Below, piece after piece: positions 53,561 through 61,570 of a DNA stretch of 64,000 bases; position 1 is the first letter of the stretch; the number at the start of each line of letters is the position of its first letter. The notes beneath the pieces were generated by a model. It did not search any database. It was not told the DNA's origin and was given only the letters and a program-made list of their open reading frames with translations. A program made the translations under genes and the position numbers. The stretch comes from Arthrobacter sp. Leaf137. Lineage in GTDB: Bacteria; Actinomycetota; Actinomycetes; Actinomycetales; Micrococcaceae. The DNA lies in NCBI RefSeq assembly GCF_001423525.1, contig NZ_LMOI01000018.1:166996-230995 (forward strand). The letters run 5' to 3'.

Positions 53561-54204
53561 GCGCGGCCCGCCACCAGGGGAACCAGCTGTTCGCCGAGCA
53601 GCACTGTCCCCAGCAGGACCATGATGATCCCGCTGGCAAGGGTCACCGCCCGCGCCGCCCCGGGCCTGCTCTGCAGCAGCGTGCGGGACAACAGCGCCAC
53701 GGCCGTGTAGACCAGCCCGGCCAGCGCCACGAACGTCATGCCCAGCAGCCCGGACTGAACCGGCACCGGCAGGGAGGCGTCCGCGCTGACGAACTGCGGA
53801 ATCAGGGCAACGTAGAACAGCAGGCCCTTCGGGTTGATGCCGCTGGTGCCCATTCCCTGCAGGAAGGTGCGCAGCCGCGTTGCGCCGGGACGTCCGACGG
53901 CGTCTGCCGTACTGAAGGACGCCACGCGCCACGAGCGGAGCGTGCTGATGCCCAGCCACATCAGGTAGCCGGCGCCCACAAGCGTCAGCCAGCCCAGCAC
54001 GCCGGGCATACCGGTCAGCACGGCCGCGAGGCCGGCCACCAGCAGGGCGGTGTGCAGGACATAGCCGCCGCACAATCCGGCGACGGCGGGCACGAAACTG
54101 CGCTGTCCAAGCCCTGCCGTGATGGAGTAGGCCCAGTCCACGCCGGGCGTGCACGCGAGGGCCGCGGCCACCAGCACAAAGGCCAGGAACAGCTCCGGAT
54201 TCAT
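53557..54204 (-). CDS. LysE family amino-acid exporter
   Basis: A protein of 215 aa with five to six hydrophobic segments. Family motifs are ALACTPGVDWAYSITAGLGQRS (the usual PGP is PGV-D here) and TSGINPKGLLFYVALIPQFV. It exports basic or branched-chain amino acids or homoserine-type compounds. AGGAG precedes the ATG. It is divergent from an AsnC/Lrp regulator, the usual arrangement for amino-acid sensing control. It ends in a CTAG shared with the convergent gene. Confidence 0.88.
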   Translation of the reverse strand: MNPELFLAFVLVAAALACTPGVDWAYSITAGLGQRSFVPAVAGLCGGYVLHTALLVAGLAAVLTGMPGVLGWLTLVGAGYLMWLGISTLRSWRVASFSTADAVGRPGATRLRTFLQGMGTSGINPKGLLFYVALIPQFVSADASLPVPVQSGLLGMTFVALAGLVYTAVALLSRTLLQSRPGAARAVTLASGIIMVLLGTVLLGEQLVPLVAGRA

Positions 54205-54310
54205 GGTTTCTCCTGTCGGGGGATCTTTCAGGAGTAACTGTATGAACTTTCAGCCCGGAAGTGCTGTCCGGTTTTCGCCCGGCACGCTGATCAAGCAGTA
54301 GGATTTTTGC

Positions 54311-54766
54311 GTGATAGACGCCATTGACAGAAATATCTTGCGCCACCTCAAGGAGGACGGGAGGATGACCGCCACGGCGCTTGCCGCCAAAGTGGGGCTG
54401 ACGGTGGCCCCGTGCCACCGCCGGTTGCGCGACCTGGAACAGTCCGGCGTGATCCGGGGCTACAAAGCGGACATCGATCCCGGGGCCGTTGGCCTGGGGT
54501 TTGAGGCGATTGTCTTTGTCACGCTGCGCCAGGTGGACCGGCCCACCATGGAGATCTTCGAGAACCGCGTGGCGGACAACCCGAACATCGTGGAGGCGCA
54601 GCGGCTCTTCGGTTCGCCGGACTACCTGCTGAAGGTCATCGCCGAGGACCTGCCCGCGTACCAGCGCTTTTACGACGCAGAGCTGACATCCCTGCCCGGC
54701 GTGGAACGGCTGACCTCCACCCTGGTGATGAAGAACCTCAAATCGAACGCCGGCCCTCCGGTGTAG
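54311..54766 (+). CDS. Lrp/AsnC family transcriptional regulator
   Basis: A protein of 151 aa. The HTH is IDRNILRHLKEDGRMTATALAAKVGLTVAPCHRRLRDLE, followed by the RAM ligand domain (FVTLRQVDRPTMEIFENRV, FGSPDYLLKVIAED). It is divergent from lysE and probably activates the exporter when its amino acid accumulates. TAGGAT (54299-54304) ends 6 bases before the GTG without an SD, consistent with a leaderless mRNA. Confidence 0.9.
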   Translation: MIDAIDRNILRHLKEDGRMTATALAAKVGLTVAPCHRRLRDLEQSGVIRGYKADIDPGAVGLGFEAIVFVTLRQVDRPTMEIFENRVADNPNIVEAQRLFGSPDYLLKVIAEDLPAYQRFYDAELTSLPGVERLTSTLVMKNLKSNAGPPV

Positions 54767-54781
54767 CGGCCGCCCGTTGCC

Positions 54782-55459
54782 CTAGTCGGCCGGGCGGACG
54801 TGGACGATGATCACCTGGGTGTCCTTGCCGCCGTCGTACCTCAGGTCGTAGTTCACGTCCAGGCCGGTGGCCGTTCCGGAGGTGATGGAGAAATCGCTCT
54901 TTCCCTCCGGGTCGGTTTCGGTGCTGCTGATCCACCGCTCGGCGGAGTCACCGTCGATCCCGTAACGCTGCACACCCTCACGGATCAGGGCGAAATACTC
55001 CTCGGCGGATTGTGCGGTGAGGAAGTAGGTGACCTCGCTGAAGTCTGTGCGCCTGTCCGTGGTGTTGAACCGGATGCGGTCCGTTTCGCCCGTGATTTCG
55101 CCGCTGGGCGCCACGATGGTCAAGTTGATCTTTCCGGCGCCACGGGTGTTGATCTCGGGTCCGTAGCTGTCCGGCGTCACCTGAACGGCGGCCTTGTCCA
55201 GCGTGCCGGAGCTCATGTCCAGCCGTGCGGCCCCGGTGCTGCGGATGGTCTCTACGCCAGCGGCATCAAGGGTGGAAAATTCAGAGGTTTTCACGGTGCT
55301 CCCTGCAGAAGGTGATGTGGCGGAGGACGGGGTCGCGGGATCGGGGGCGGACAGTTGGCAGCCGCCAAGGGCCAGGCCGGCGGCCAGGACCGGCAGGAGG
55401 AGTACGACGCCGGATGCGCGCCGTTGCTTCCCGGCTGCGGCTGTGTGGGTGGTGGTCAC
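54782..55459 (-). CDS. lipoprotein partner of the WXG100-headed protein
   Basis: A protein of 225 aa. The hydrophobic signal ends in LALGGC with the lipidated cysteine at residue 34. A Ser/Thr/Pro-rich stretch and then a compact domain (SGTLDKAAVQVTPDSYGPEI; FSEVTYFLTAQSAEEYFALI; a beta-rich C terminus VDYDLRYDGGKDTQVIIVHV-like) follow. I do not recognise the domain. Its start overlaps the stop of the WXG100-headed gene by 4 bases, so the two proteins are made together; an extracytoplasmic partner or immunity role is possible. It converges with the AsnC gene. Confidence 0.7.
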   Translation of the reverse strand: MTTTHTAAAGKQRRASGVVLLLPVLAAGLALGGCQLSAPDPATPSSATSPSAGSTVKTSEFSTLDAAGVETIRSTGAARLDMSSGTLDKAAVQVTPDSYGPEINTRGAGKINLTIVAPSGEITGETDRIRFNTTDRRTDFSEVTYFLTAQSAEEYFALIREGVQRYGIDGDSAERWISSTETDPEGKSDFSITSGTATGLDVNYDLRYDGGKDTQVIIVHVRPAD

Positions 55460-56940
55460 TGGTGGACCTCCGCGTCGAAGCCTTCCAGGAAGCGGTCCAT
55501 GATCTGGGGGATGTTGTTGGTGGGCCGGTACTGGTCCACCCGGGAGTCAAAGTCGGAGCCGATGATCTGGGCTGCCCGGTCCGGGTCCGAGGCCAGCAGG
55601 TCCTGGTAGGCGGGCAGGGTGTCCTGCCGGATGAGTTCCCAGCGCTGGTCCGCGTTGGCAATGTTGCCGTCCGGGAAACCCGTGGTGAAGTCGGTGCGGA
55701 ACTGCGTGGGGTTGTCCCAGTTGGTGAACGGCACGTTCTGCGGGCCTGGGCTTTCCACGCTGAAGGTGTAGGGGAACACCTCTGCGTAGCTCCTGGCCCC
55801 GGGGATGGAGGGCTCGCCGGCCAGGGTCACCATGTAGGTCACGGCCTCGCCGCCGGGGTGGCTGCGCATGTTGTCGTAATCGTCGGCAATGATTTCGTTC
55901 TGCTCGCGGTACAGGAGGGCGGTGTTGCCTTCCTGGACGCGGTCCGGGTCGCCGGAATCGATATTGGCCCAGGCCTCCGCCGTTCCGGCATCGATGGCGC
56001 CGGAATCTTGGAGCCGGTTGATCTCGTCCAGGCCGCCGTTGAGGTACGCCTGGTGCTGGCGCGCCTGGTCCAGGAAGATTTCCTTGTTCATGTCCAGCAT
56101 GCTGGTTTCGTAGAAGCGGATTTCGTCATCGGTCATTCCGGCCAGCTGTTCGATCTGGTCCAGGATGGGCAGCGGGATGTTGGACGCCGGATTGTTGGCG
56201 ATCTGCTGCGCGAGGTCCCGCATCATGGCCATGTCGCGGAAGCCGCCCGCGAAGGACGGTCCGATCATGTTGGCCATGCCGGCCCACTGCAGGTCCGGGT
56301 TGGCCAGGTAGGCCTGGCCGTAGAAGTCGTAGACGCTGCGGATGGTGTCCCAGTTGGCTTCGGTGCCGTTGGCGGTATCCCAGGTGGCCGGATCGATGCC
56401 CATGTCCAGCATGGCCTGGTTGTTCCAGTAGTCGCTGAGGAAATCGGCGTACTCCGGGGAGTTCTTGTCGATCAGGCCGGAGTCCGCCGCCGCGTCCATG
56501 GCGGCCTTTGCGGCTTCCGGGTTGGCCAGGGCCCACTGCCTGAACTCCTCGCTCTGCAGGTAGTCCCGGCGCTCGTCCGGCGTCATCGAGTTCAGGGTGT
56601 CGGTCAGGTCCTGCGCTGTTGCGCCGCCCCCGCCCGACTGGCCCGGGCCACCACCGCTGCCGCCGCCGGCGCCGTTGCTGGCCCGTTCCTGTTCGTCCGC
56701 GTTGGCCAGCAGCGCCTTTGACGCCGTTTCGAGCCCGGCCGTGGCGGCCTTCAGCAGCTTGATGTGGGAGGAGGTCCATTCGCTGCGGAACCTGTCGCCG
56801 TCGTGCCCCTTCCACAGCCCGGAGCTGATGGTGCTGTTGAGCTGCTGGCCCAGGGCGTTGAGCCGGTTGGCGCCGCCGGCGAGGTCCTTGGCGAGCTGCC
56901 GGAGCTGGGCGACGTCGCCGCCGTAAAAGGTCCCCGCCAT
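55456..56940 (-). CDS. WXG100-headed large protein, putative type VII secretion substrate
   Basis: A protein of 494 aa. Residues 1-85 form a WXG100-type helical hairpin with W43-K44-G45 in SGLWKGHDGDRF and no signal peptide. A Gly-rich linker (90-106) follows, then a long alpha-rich domain (about 108-494) with AYLANPDLQWAGMANMIG and FYETSMLDMNKEIFLDQA. The region with NTALLYREQNEIIADDY resembles Bacillus DUF2515-type proteins, a comparison by eye only. No T7SS component is in the window. The ATG at 56940 has GGGGG 8 bases upstream. It overlaps the lipoprotein gene by 4 bases. Confidence 0.68.
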   Translation of the reverse strand: MAGTFYGGDVAQLRQLAKDLAGGANRLNALGQQLNSTISSGLWKGHDGDRFRSEWTSSHIKLLKAATAGLETASKALLANADEQERASNGAGGGSGGGPGQSGGGGATAQDLTDTLNSMTPDERRDYLQSEEFRQWALANPEAAKAAMDAAADSGLIDKNSPEYADFLSDYWNNQAMLDMGIDPATWDTANGTEANWDTIRSVYDFYGQAYLANPDLQWAGMANMIGPSFAGGFRDMAMMRDLAQQIANNPASNIPLPILDQIEQLAGMTDDEIRFYETSMLDMNKEIFLDQARQHQAYLNGGLDEINRLQDSGAIDAGTAEAWANIDSGDPDRVQEGNTALLYREQNEIIADDYDNMRSHPGGEAVTYMVTLAGEPSIPGARSYAEVFPYTFSVESPGPQNVPFTNWDNPTQFRTDFTTGFPDGNIANADQRWELIRQDTLPAYQDLLASDPDRAAQIIGSDFDSRVDQYRPTNNIPQIMDRFLEGFDAEVHQ

Positions 56941-57009
56941 GATGATTCCCCCTGTGTGGATGTACCGTGCCAGCCTAGCGGGGAAGGTACATCCCGGCGA
57001 TGGGGAGGG

Positions 57010-57468
57010 CTATCCGTCCAGCAGCCCCGTGGTGCGGTAGGGAATAACTTCGCGCAGGAACATGCTGGTGGAGGTGCGGACGATTCCCGGGCACAGCCGG
57101 ATTTCCTCCGATACCCGGTACAGGTCATCCGGGCTGGTGGCCACCACCCGGATCAGGAGGTCCGTGTCGCCGGCGGGTGCGTGGCATTCCAGGACCTCCG
57201 GAATGTTCCGCAGGGCGGCGATGGCCTCATTGAGGTGGCTTTGGTCCAGTTCTGCGCTCACCGACGCCGCCACCCCGCGGCCCAATGCTGCGGGAAGGAC
57301 CCTGCTGCTGTTGGGCCGGAGAGCGCCGGCCGCCGTCATCCGCTCCAGGCGCGACTGCACCGTGCCGCGTGCCAGCCCCAGCCGCTGCGCCAGCACCATG
57401 ATGGGAACCCGCGGGTCCTCGTCCAGCGCCCGGAGGATCCGCCGGTCCGTGGTGTCGAGTTCCTGCAA
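57010..57468 (-). CDS. Lrp/AsnC family transcriptional regulator
   Basis: About 152 aa from TTG 57468, which gives the usual AsnC beginning (LQELDTTDRRILRALDEDP). The HTH PIMVLAQRLGLARGTVQSRLERM and the RAM domain (VLECHAPAGDTDLLIRVVATSPDDLYRV) are complete. An in-frame TTG at 57543 would extend it by 25 residues, but that extension covers the palindrome at 57503-57519, which looks like the gene's own operator. Targets are unknown; it lies downstream of no obvious amino-acid gene. Confidence 0.82.
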   Translation of the reverse strand: MQELDTTDRRILRALDEDPRVPIMVLAQRLGLARGTVQSRLERMTAAGALRPNSSRVLPAALGRGVAASVSAELDQSHLNEAIAALRNIPEVLECHAPAGDTDLLIRVVATSPDDLYRVSEEIRLCPGIVRTSTSMFLREVIPYRTTGLLDG

Positions 57469-57502
57469 TTTGCCTACTTTCTGCTGATGCGGGCGGCTTG
57501 GA

Positions 57503-57519
57503 TTGGTCAGACTGACTAA
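57503..57519. promoter_or_regulatory. palindrome upstream of the AsnC-type gene
   Basis: GTCAG-A-CTGAC with flanking TT/AA gives 8-bp arms with one mismatch, centred on 57511, 43 bases from the chosen start. Typical of a dimer or tetramer site for autoregulation. Confidence 0.5.
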
Positions 57520-57708
57520 CGAACGCGAGGCCGGTTGCACCAACTGTATGGCTGGTGCTGAAATGTTGGCAACACGGCAGCGGTTACCGCCACTGCCCGC
57601 AGGCCACCGGCTTCCGGCACACCACCCGGGCGCCGCGCACAGCTTCCCGCAAGGAGGCCGCCGCTGATTGACTCTTGTTCACGCATCGTCTTTCCGCACC
57701 CACTGACG

Positions 57709-57767
57709 AGAGCCCCTGGGCTACCGATCCACCGGATGTCCGGCCATATCGGTGGCTGAGGGGCTCT
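57709..57767 (+). other. long hairpin upstream of the glutamyl-Q synthetase gene
   Basis: Outer arms AGAGCCCCT (57709-57717) and AGGGGCTCT (57759-57767) are perfect. Then come ACCGAT (57723-57728) with ATCGGT (57748-57753), and an apical CCGG-ATGT-CCGG (57732-57743). It ends 26 bases before the ATG at 57794. It lies just upstream of a -10-like TAGGCT (57782-57787), so it may be a DNA operator, a short RNA, or a 5' structure if transcription starts further up. The rest of the gap 57469-57708 shows no gene. Confidence 0.55.
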
Positions 57768-57793
57768 TGTGCTGTTCCGCATAGGCTGGATGC

Positions 57794-58687
57794 ATGACTT
57801 TGGCCGGCCGCTTCGCCCCCAGCCCTTCCGGCGAACTGCACGTGGGCAACCTCCGTACCGCCATCCTCGCCTGGCTCTTCGCCCGCTCCACCGGCCGCAG
57901 CTTCCTCCTGCGCGTTGAGGACCTGGACAGGGCCCGCGCCGGGGCCGAGGCCGTCCAGTTGCGCGACCTCGCCTCGATAGGGGTTGACTGGGACGGTGCG
58001 GTGGTCCGGCAGACTGCACGCGGATCCTTGTATGAGGAGGCCATCGGGCGCCTGCAGTCCGCAGGCTTCACCTACGAGTGCTTCTGCACCCGCCGTGAAA
58101 TCCAGGAAGCCCCCTCCGCCCCGCATGCACCCCAGGGCGCCTATCCCGGCACCTGCCGCAACCTTGAACCCGCAGAGCTGGAGTACAAGCGCTCCACCCG
58201 GCCGGCGGCCATCCGGCTGCGCGCGGACGTTGCAGAGTTCACGGTCCGGGATGTCCTGCACGGCGCCTACACCGGTGTGGTGGATGACTTCGTGCTACGC
58301 CGCAACGACGGTGTCACCGCATACAACCTGGCAGTGGTGGTGGACGATGCCGACCAGGGAATTGACCAGGTGGTCCGCGGCGACGACCTACTTCCCTCGA
58401 CCCCCAGGCAGGCATATCTCGCCTCCCTCCTGAATATTCCAGTTCCGGAATATGCCCACGTCCCGCTGGTGGTGAATTCCGACGGCGTCCGGTTGGCCAA
58501 GCGCGATGGTGCAGTGACGCTCGGTGACCTCGACGCTGCGGGCGTTCCGGTGGACCAGGTCCGGAACCGGCTGCTGGCGTCACTCGGGCTCCCCCCGGGG
58601 CCGCTGAGCCAGGCGCTCGACGCCTTTCATCCCGCCCGGGTGCCGACCTCGCCCTGGGTTTGGGAGGGCTTCGTCAACAATCGTTGA
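57794..58687 (+). CDS. gluQ: glutamyl-Q tRNA(Asp) synthetase
   Basis: A protein of 297 aa, i.e. only the catalytic half of a glutamyl-tRNA synthetase with no anticodon-binding domain. The HIGH-type motif is HVGN (16-19) in RFAPSPSGELHVGN. The KMSKS-type loop is LAKRDGA. A zinc-site pattern CFCTRREI ... GTC is present (two Cys, then Tyr and Cys). It glutamylates queuosine in tRNA(Asp). TAGGCT lies 6 bases before the ATG with no SD, so it may be leaderless. Its 3' end overlaps the first operator of the next gene. Confidence 0.92.
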   Translation: MTLAGRFAPSPSGELHVGNLRTAILAWLFARSTGRSFLLRVEDLDRARAGAEAVQLRDLASIGVDWDGAVVRQTARGSLYEEAIGRLQSAGFTYECFCTRREIQEAPSAPHAPQGAYPGTCRNLEPAELEYKRSTRPAAIRLRADVAEFTVRDVLHGAYTGVVDDFVLRRNDGVTAYNLAVVVDDADQGIDQVVRGDDLLPSTPRQAYLASLLNIPVPEYAHVPLVVNSDGVRLAKRDGAVTLGDLDAAGVPVDQVRNRLLASLGLPPGPLSQALDAFHPARVPTSPWVWEGFVNNR

Positions 58688-58724
58688 CGCGCACCCACGG
58701 CGTCAACTAATGTTGACGCCGTGG
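58672..58724 (+). promoter_or_regulatory. twin-palindrome promoter of the small HTH gene
   Basis: Site 1 is CGTCAAC-AATC-GTTGACG (58672-58689, 7-bp arms). Site 2 is CCACGGCGTCAAC-TAAT-GTTGACGCCGTGG (58695-58724, perfect 13-bp arms). They share the same core and 4-base spacer, and their centres are 29 bp apart. The -35 TTGACG (58684-58689) lies in site 1 and the -10 TAATGT (58708-58713) in site 2, 18 bases apart. Confidence 0.82.
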
Positions 58725-58735
58725 AGGTGGACCGG

Positions 58736-58936
58736 ATGAAGACACTCGTTGGATCAATGGACGGAAAGGGCCCCGCCGAGGCCCTGTATGCCGTTGCCGA
58801 ACTGCAGAAGGAAGTCAGCCGGGCGGAGGCGGCCCTGGTGCGCGGCGCCAGGCAGGCCGGCTTGTCCTGGGAAGCCATTGCGCTGTGCCTGGGCGTCACC
58901 AAGCAGGCGGTACACCGGAAGTACGGCAAGCAGTAG
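58736..58936 (+). CDS. 66-aa helix-turn-helix protein, probably autoregulated
   Basis: MKTLVGSMDGKGPAEALYAV opens a helical protein whose second half is an HTH: LSWEAIALCLGVTKQAVHRKYGKQ, similar to sigma-region-4/AsnC-type HTH units. It has no other domain. The ATG at 58736 has a strong GGAGGTG 6 bases upstream; the in-frame GTG at 58721 lies inside the operator and was rejected. It follows gluQ by 48 bases but has its own promoter, made of two palindromes, which points to autorepression or control by a small HTH partner. Confidence 0.78.
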   Translation: MKTLVGSMDGKGPAEALYAVAELQKEVSRAEAALVRGARQAGLSWEAIALCLGVTKQAVHRKYGKQ

Positions 58937-58956
58937 CCCGGCCGGACTTCTTGGCC

Positions 58957-60216
58957 CTACGCCGGAAGCCCCGGCCCTGCCTTGGACTCCAGCTTCGACA
59001 GGGCCGCATGCACCCGGTCGCTGCCGCGTTTTTCGTCAATGACGATCGAGGCGGCCAGGGCGGCCACGATGACCAGCAGGCACACGGGGACGGAGGCGCC
59101 TGCTGCCGCCAGGGCTACCGCGCCGCCCTGGAGAGCGATGACACCCGCTGCGACCGCGATGACCATGCGGTCGGTTCCCATCATCACGCTGTACAGCCAG
59201 GTGAGGGTTGCCTTGAAGACTGCCACCGGAATGGCGATGCTCGCCACGGCCGCCGCAGCGCTGATGTGGGCCTCGTGGTCGATGTAGTACGCGGCGACGT
59301 GGAGGCCGGCGCCGGTGGCGGCGATGGCCGCGAAGATGGGGATGTGGCCGTAGCCGAACAGGTAGGACCGGTGCCGCCGCAGGTGCAGCGCCCGCCCGGC
59401 AGGCAGCATGAAGTACACCCACCACATTCCGAAGGCCAGCGCCGTTCCGCCGAACCCCACCAAGGCCGCGTCCATGGTCCAGCCGCTGTTGGCTACAAAC
59501 GCGCGCAACGTCTCGATGGCACCGATCAGGCACTCACCCAGGGCAATGATGGCGAGCAGTCCGTACCGCTCGGCGATGTGGTGTGCATGCCACGGCGTGG
59601 TTGCCCCGCGCTCGGCAAAATAGGGCGTGGCCATCTCCAGCGCCACCAGCGGAACCACCATCAGGAGGGTGGCGGCAACCCCGGTGTCGAGGATCAGCAC
59701 CGCCACCCAACCCAGCTGGACGATGGCCAGGTACCGGGCGTAGCGCAGGCACGTCTCGCGGCGGGCAGGATCCTGGCGCGCAGCCCGCATCCACTGCGCC
59801 ACCAGGGCCAGGCGCATCAGGATGTAGCCGCCCACAATGACCCTGTTGTCCACGTGCTGCCCCTCGACGATCGAGTGGAACATCGGTTCGATTCCCATGG
59901 TGAGGATCAGGACGCCCACGATCTGCACCATGGTGACCACGCGGAACACCCAGTCGTCCGTGTCGTAGGCGCTGGCGAACCAGGTGAAATTTATCCAGGC
60001 CCAGATGACGGCGAACATCGCGAAGGCGAACCCGATCAGCCCGGGCAGCACGTGGGCCTCCGCGGTTTCATGGGCGAACTGGCTTCCCGCAACGCCGAAG
60101 GCAATCACGAACGTCAGGTCGAAGAAGAGCTCCAGCGGGGTGGCTGCCCGGTGTTTTTCATGCGGATCGCGGCCGCCCATGCGCGCGAACGCATGCCGGA
60201 GGGGGTTTGAGGACAT
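58957..60216 (-). CDS. low-temperature-requirement A (LtrA) family membrane protein
   Basis: A protein of 419 aa with about ten membrane segments. It has the LtrA opening HRAATPLELFFDLTFVIAFG and later HIAERYGLLAIIALGECLIG with the conserved acidic residue. Named after a Listeria cold-growth gene, the family has no firmly established biochemical role. The start is ATG 60216, just after the AAA+ fusion gene on the same strand (28-base gap), so the two may be cotranscribed. Confidence 0.9.
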   Translation of the reverse strand: MSSNPLRHAFARMGGRDPHEKHRAATPLELFFDLTFVIAFGVAGSQFAHETAEAHVLPGLIGFAFAMFAVIWAWINFTWFASAYDTDDWVFRVVTMVQIVGVLILTMGIEPMFHSIVEGQHVDNRVIVGGYILMRLALVAQWMRAARQDPARRETCLRYARYLAIVQLGWVAVLILDTGVAATLLMVVPLVALEMATPYFAERGATTPWHAHHIAERYGLLAIIALGECLIGAIETLRAFVANSGWTMDAALVGFGGTALAFGMWWVYFMLPAGRALHLRRHRSYLFGYGHIPIFAAIAATGAGLHVAAYYIDHEAHISAAAAVASIAIPVAVFKATLTWLYSVMMGTDRMVIAVAAGVIALQGGAVALAAAGASVPVCLLVIVAALAASIVIDEKRGSDRVHAALSKLESKAGPGLPA

Positions 60217-60244
60217 GCCTCAAAGATAGCCGGACCGGACCCGT

Positions 60245-61570
60245 TCAGACCCTGCCCAAAGCGTCTATGTCTTCGAGGAAGTCCTGGTGGACCTCGGCGC
60301 TGACGGTGGTGCGGGTTTCGGCGATCGCGGCGAGGTAGTCCTCCGTGGAGGGCCCCTTCCGTACCGCTTCCCGGACAGGCGGCCGCGCATCGGAGGCCAG
60401 CCCGCCGTCGCTGTCCTTGCCGTAAACAACGTTTTCGAGGGCCCGCTGCGAGGCGCTCCGCGCCGCATACTCGATGTCGGCCGGCGAGAAGCCCTCGGTC
60501 CGCTCCACGAGGAGGTCCACGTCCACGTCGTCCACCACCGGGGCCGGGATGAAGCGCTGCCACATGGCCTCGCGGGCCTGCCGGTCCGGCAGGCCGATGG
60601 GGATGACGTAGTCGAACCGGCCGTGCCGCAGGAAAGCGGTGTCCAGGGCGCGGATGAAGTTGGTGGCGCAGACCAGGAGCCGGCCGGGCTGTTCCCGGAA
60701 CGCCGGGATGATCTTGAGCAGTTCGTTGGTGACGCCCTGCAGGGGTGAGGGCGGGTCCCCGGCGCGCTGCGAGGCGATCTCCTCCACCTCGTCGATGAAG
60801 ACCACCGCGTGCTCGAGCTCGGCAATTTCCAGGAACGTCTCCCGCAATGCGCCGGCCAGGCCCTGCGGATCCGCGGCGAGGCGGGAGGGGAACACCTCCA
60901 CGAACGGCCACTCCAAACGGGACGCGATTGCCTTGGCGAACGTGGTCTTGCCGGTGCCGGGCGGACCGAAAAGCACGACGGCGCGCGGCGGCACCACGCC
61001 GAATTCGTCCGCGAGGTCCGCCTCGGCGAGCGGCAGCACCAGGCGGCGTTCCAGGAGTTCCTTTTCCTTGCGCATGCCGGCGACGTTTTCCCAGAGGTCG
61101 CGGGCGAGGACGCGGCCGCCGAGCTGGCCGAGCGCACCGAGCTCCTGCCGCTGCACGGGGATGGTGCGTTCGAAGTAGCGCAGGTTCTTCTTCAGCGCGA
61201 AGCCGCGGCCCAGGAACGCTTCCACCCTTGTTTCGGACTCCGGCATCAGGGCCGAAAGCTTGTTCAGCCCGTGCGGTGCCATCCGGTTTTCGACGGCGGC
61301 CAGCAGCGACGTACCGATGCCCCGGCCGCGGAACTCCGGCAGGGTGGCCAGGAAGACAATCCAGCCCTGGTCGTGTGCGGCACGCCCCACGGCGGCACCC
61401 ACCACCTGATCACCCAGCACCGCCACCACGGCATGGTCCTTCTCGCACGAGGCCAGGACCTCGGACAGCGCGTACACCGGTTCCACGTTTGTTGCCTTCA
61501 GCGTCTCCCACAGGTGCAGGATCCCGTCCAGGTCCGCCGAATGGAAATCCCTGATCCGCCAGTTGGTCAT
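60245..61570 (-). CDS. GNAT acetyltransferase fused to an AAA+ ATPase
   Basis: A protein of 441 aa. Residues 1-140 are a GNAT domain with LPEFRGRGIGTSLLAAVE (the acetyl-CoA pyrophosphate loop, 78-95). Residues about 165-400 are an AAA+ module with Walker A GPPGTGKT (202-209), Walker B VVFIDEVEE (256-264) and the arginine-finger region FLRHGRFD (313-320), followed by the lid with GFSPADIEYAARSASQRAL. All catalytic residues of the ATPase are intact. The AAA+ part resembles the proteasomal/Vps4-like clade; the combined role is unknown. LtrA follows on the same strand. Confidence 0.88.
   Translation of the reverse strand: MTNWRIRDFHSADLDGILHLWETLKATNVEPVYALSEVLASCEKDHAVVAVLGDQVVGAAVGRAAHDQGWIVFLATLPEFRGRGIGTSLLAAVENRMAPHGLNKLSALMPESETRVEAFLGRGFALKKNLRYFERTIPVQRQELGALGQLGGRVLARDLWENVAGMRKEKELLERRLVLPLAEADLADEFGVVPPRAVVLFGPPGTGKTTFAKAIASRLEWPFVEVFPSRLAADPQGLAGALRETFLEIAELEHAVVFIDEVEEIASQRAGDPPSPLQGVTNELLKIIPAFREQPGRLLVCATNFIRALDTAFLRHGRFDYVIPIGLPDRQAREAMWQRFIPAPVVDDVDVDLLVERTEGFSPADIEYAARSASQRALENVVYGKDSDGGLASDARPPVREAVRKGPSTEDYLAAIAETRTTVSAEVHQDFLEDIDALGRV

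Noticed and set aside
57540..57793. tRNA or T-box in the gap before gluQ
   Set aside because: No cloverleaf with a CCA-compatible acceptor or GTTC arm and no T-box bulge sequence can be recognised; only the nested hairpin is supported.
58721..58735. GTG 58721 as start of the 66-aa HTH protein
   Set aside because: It lies within the operator and at the expected transcription start. ATG 58736 has a strong GGAGGTG at proper spacing.
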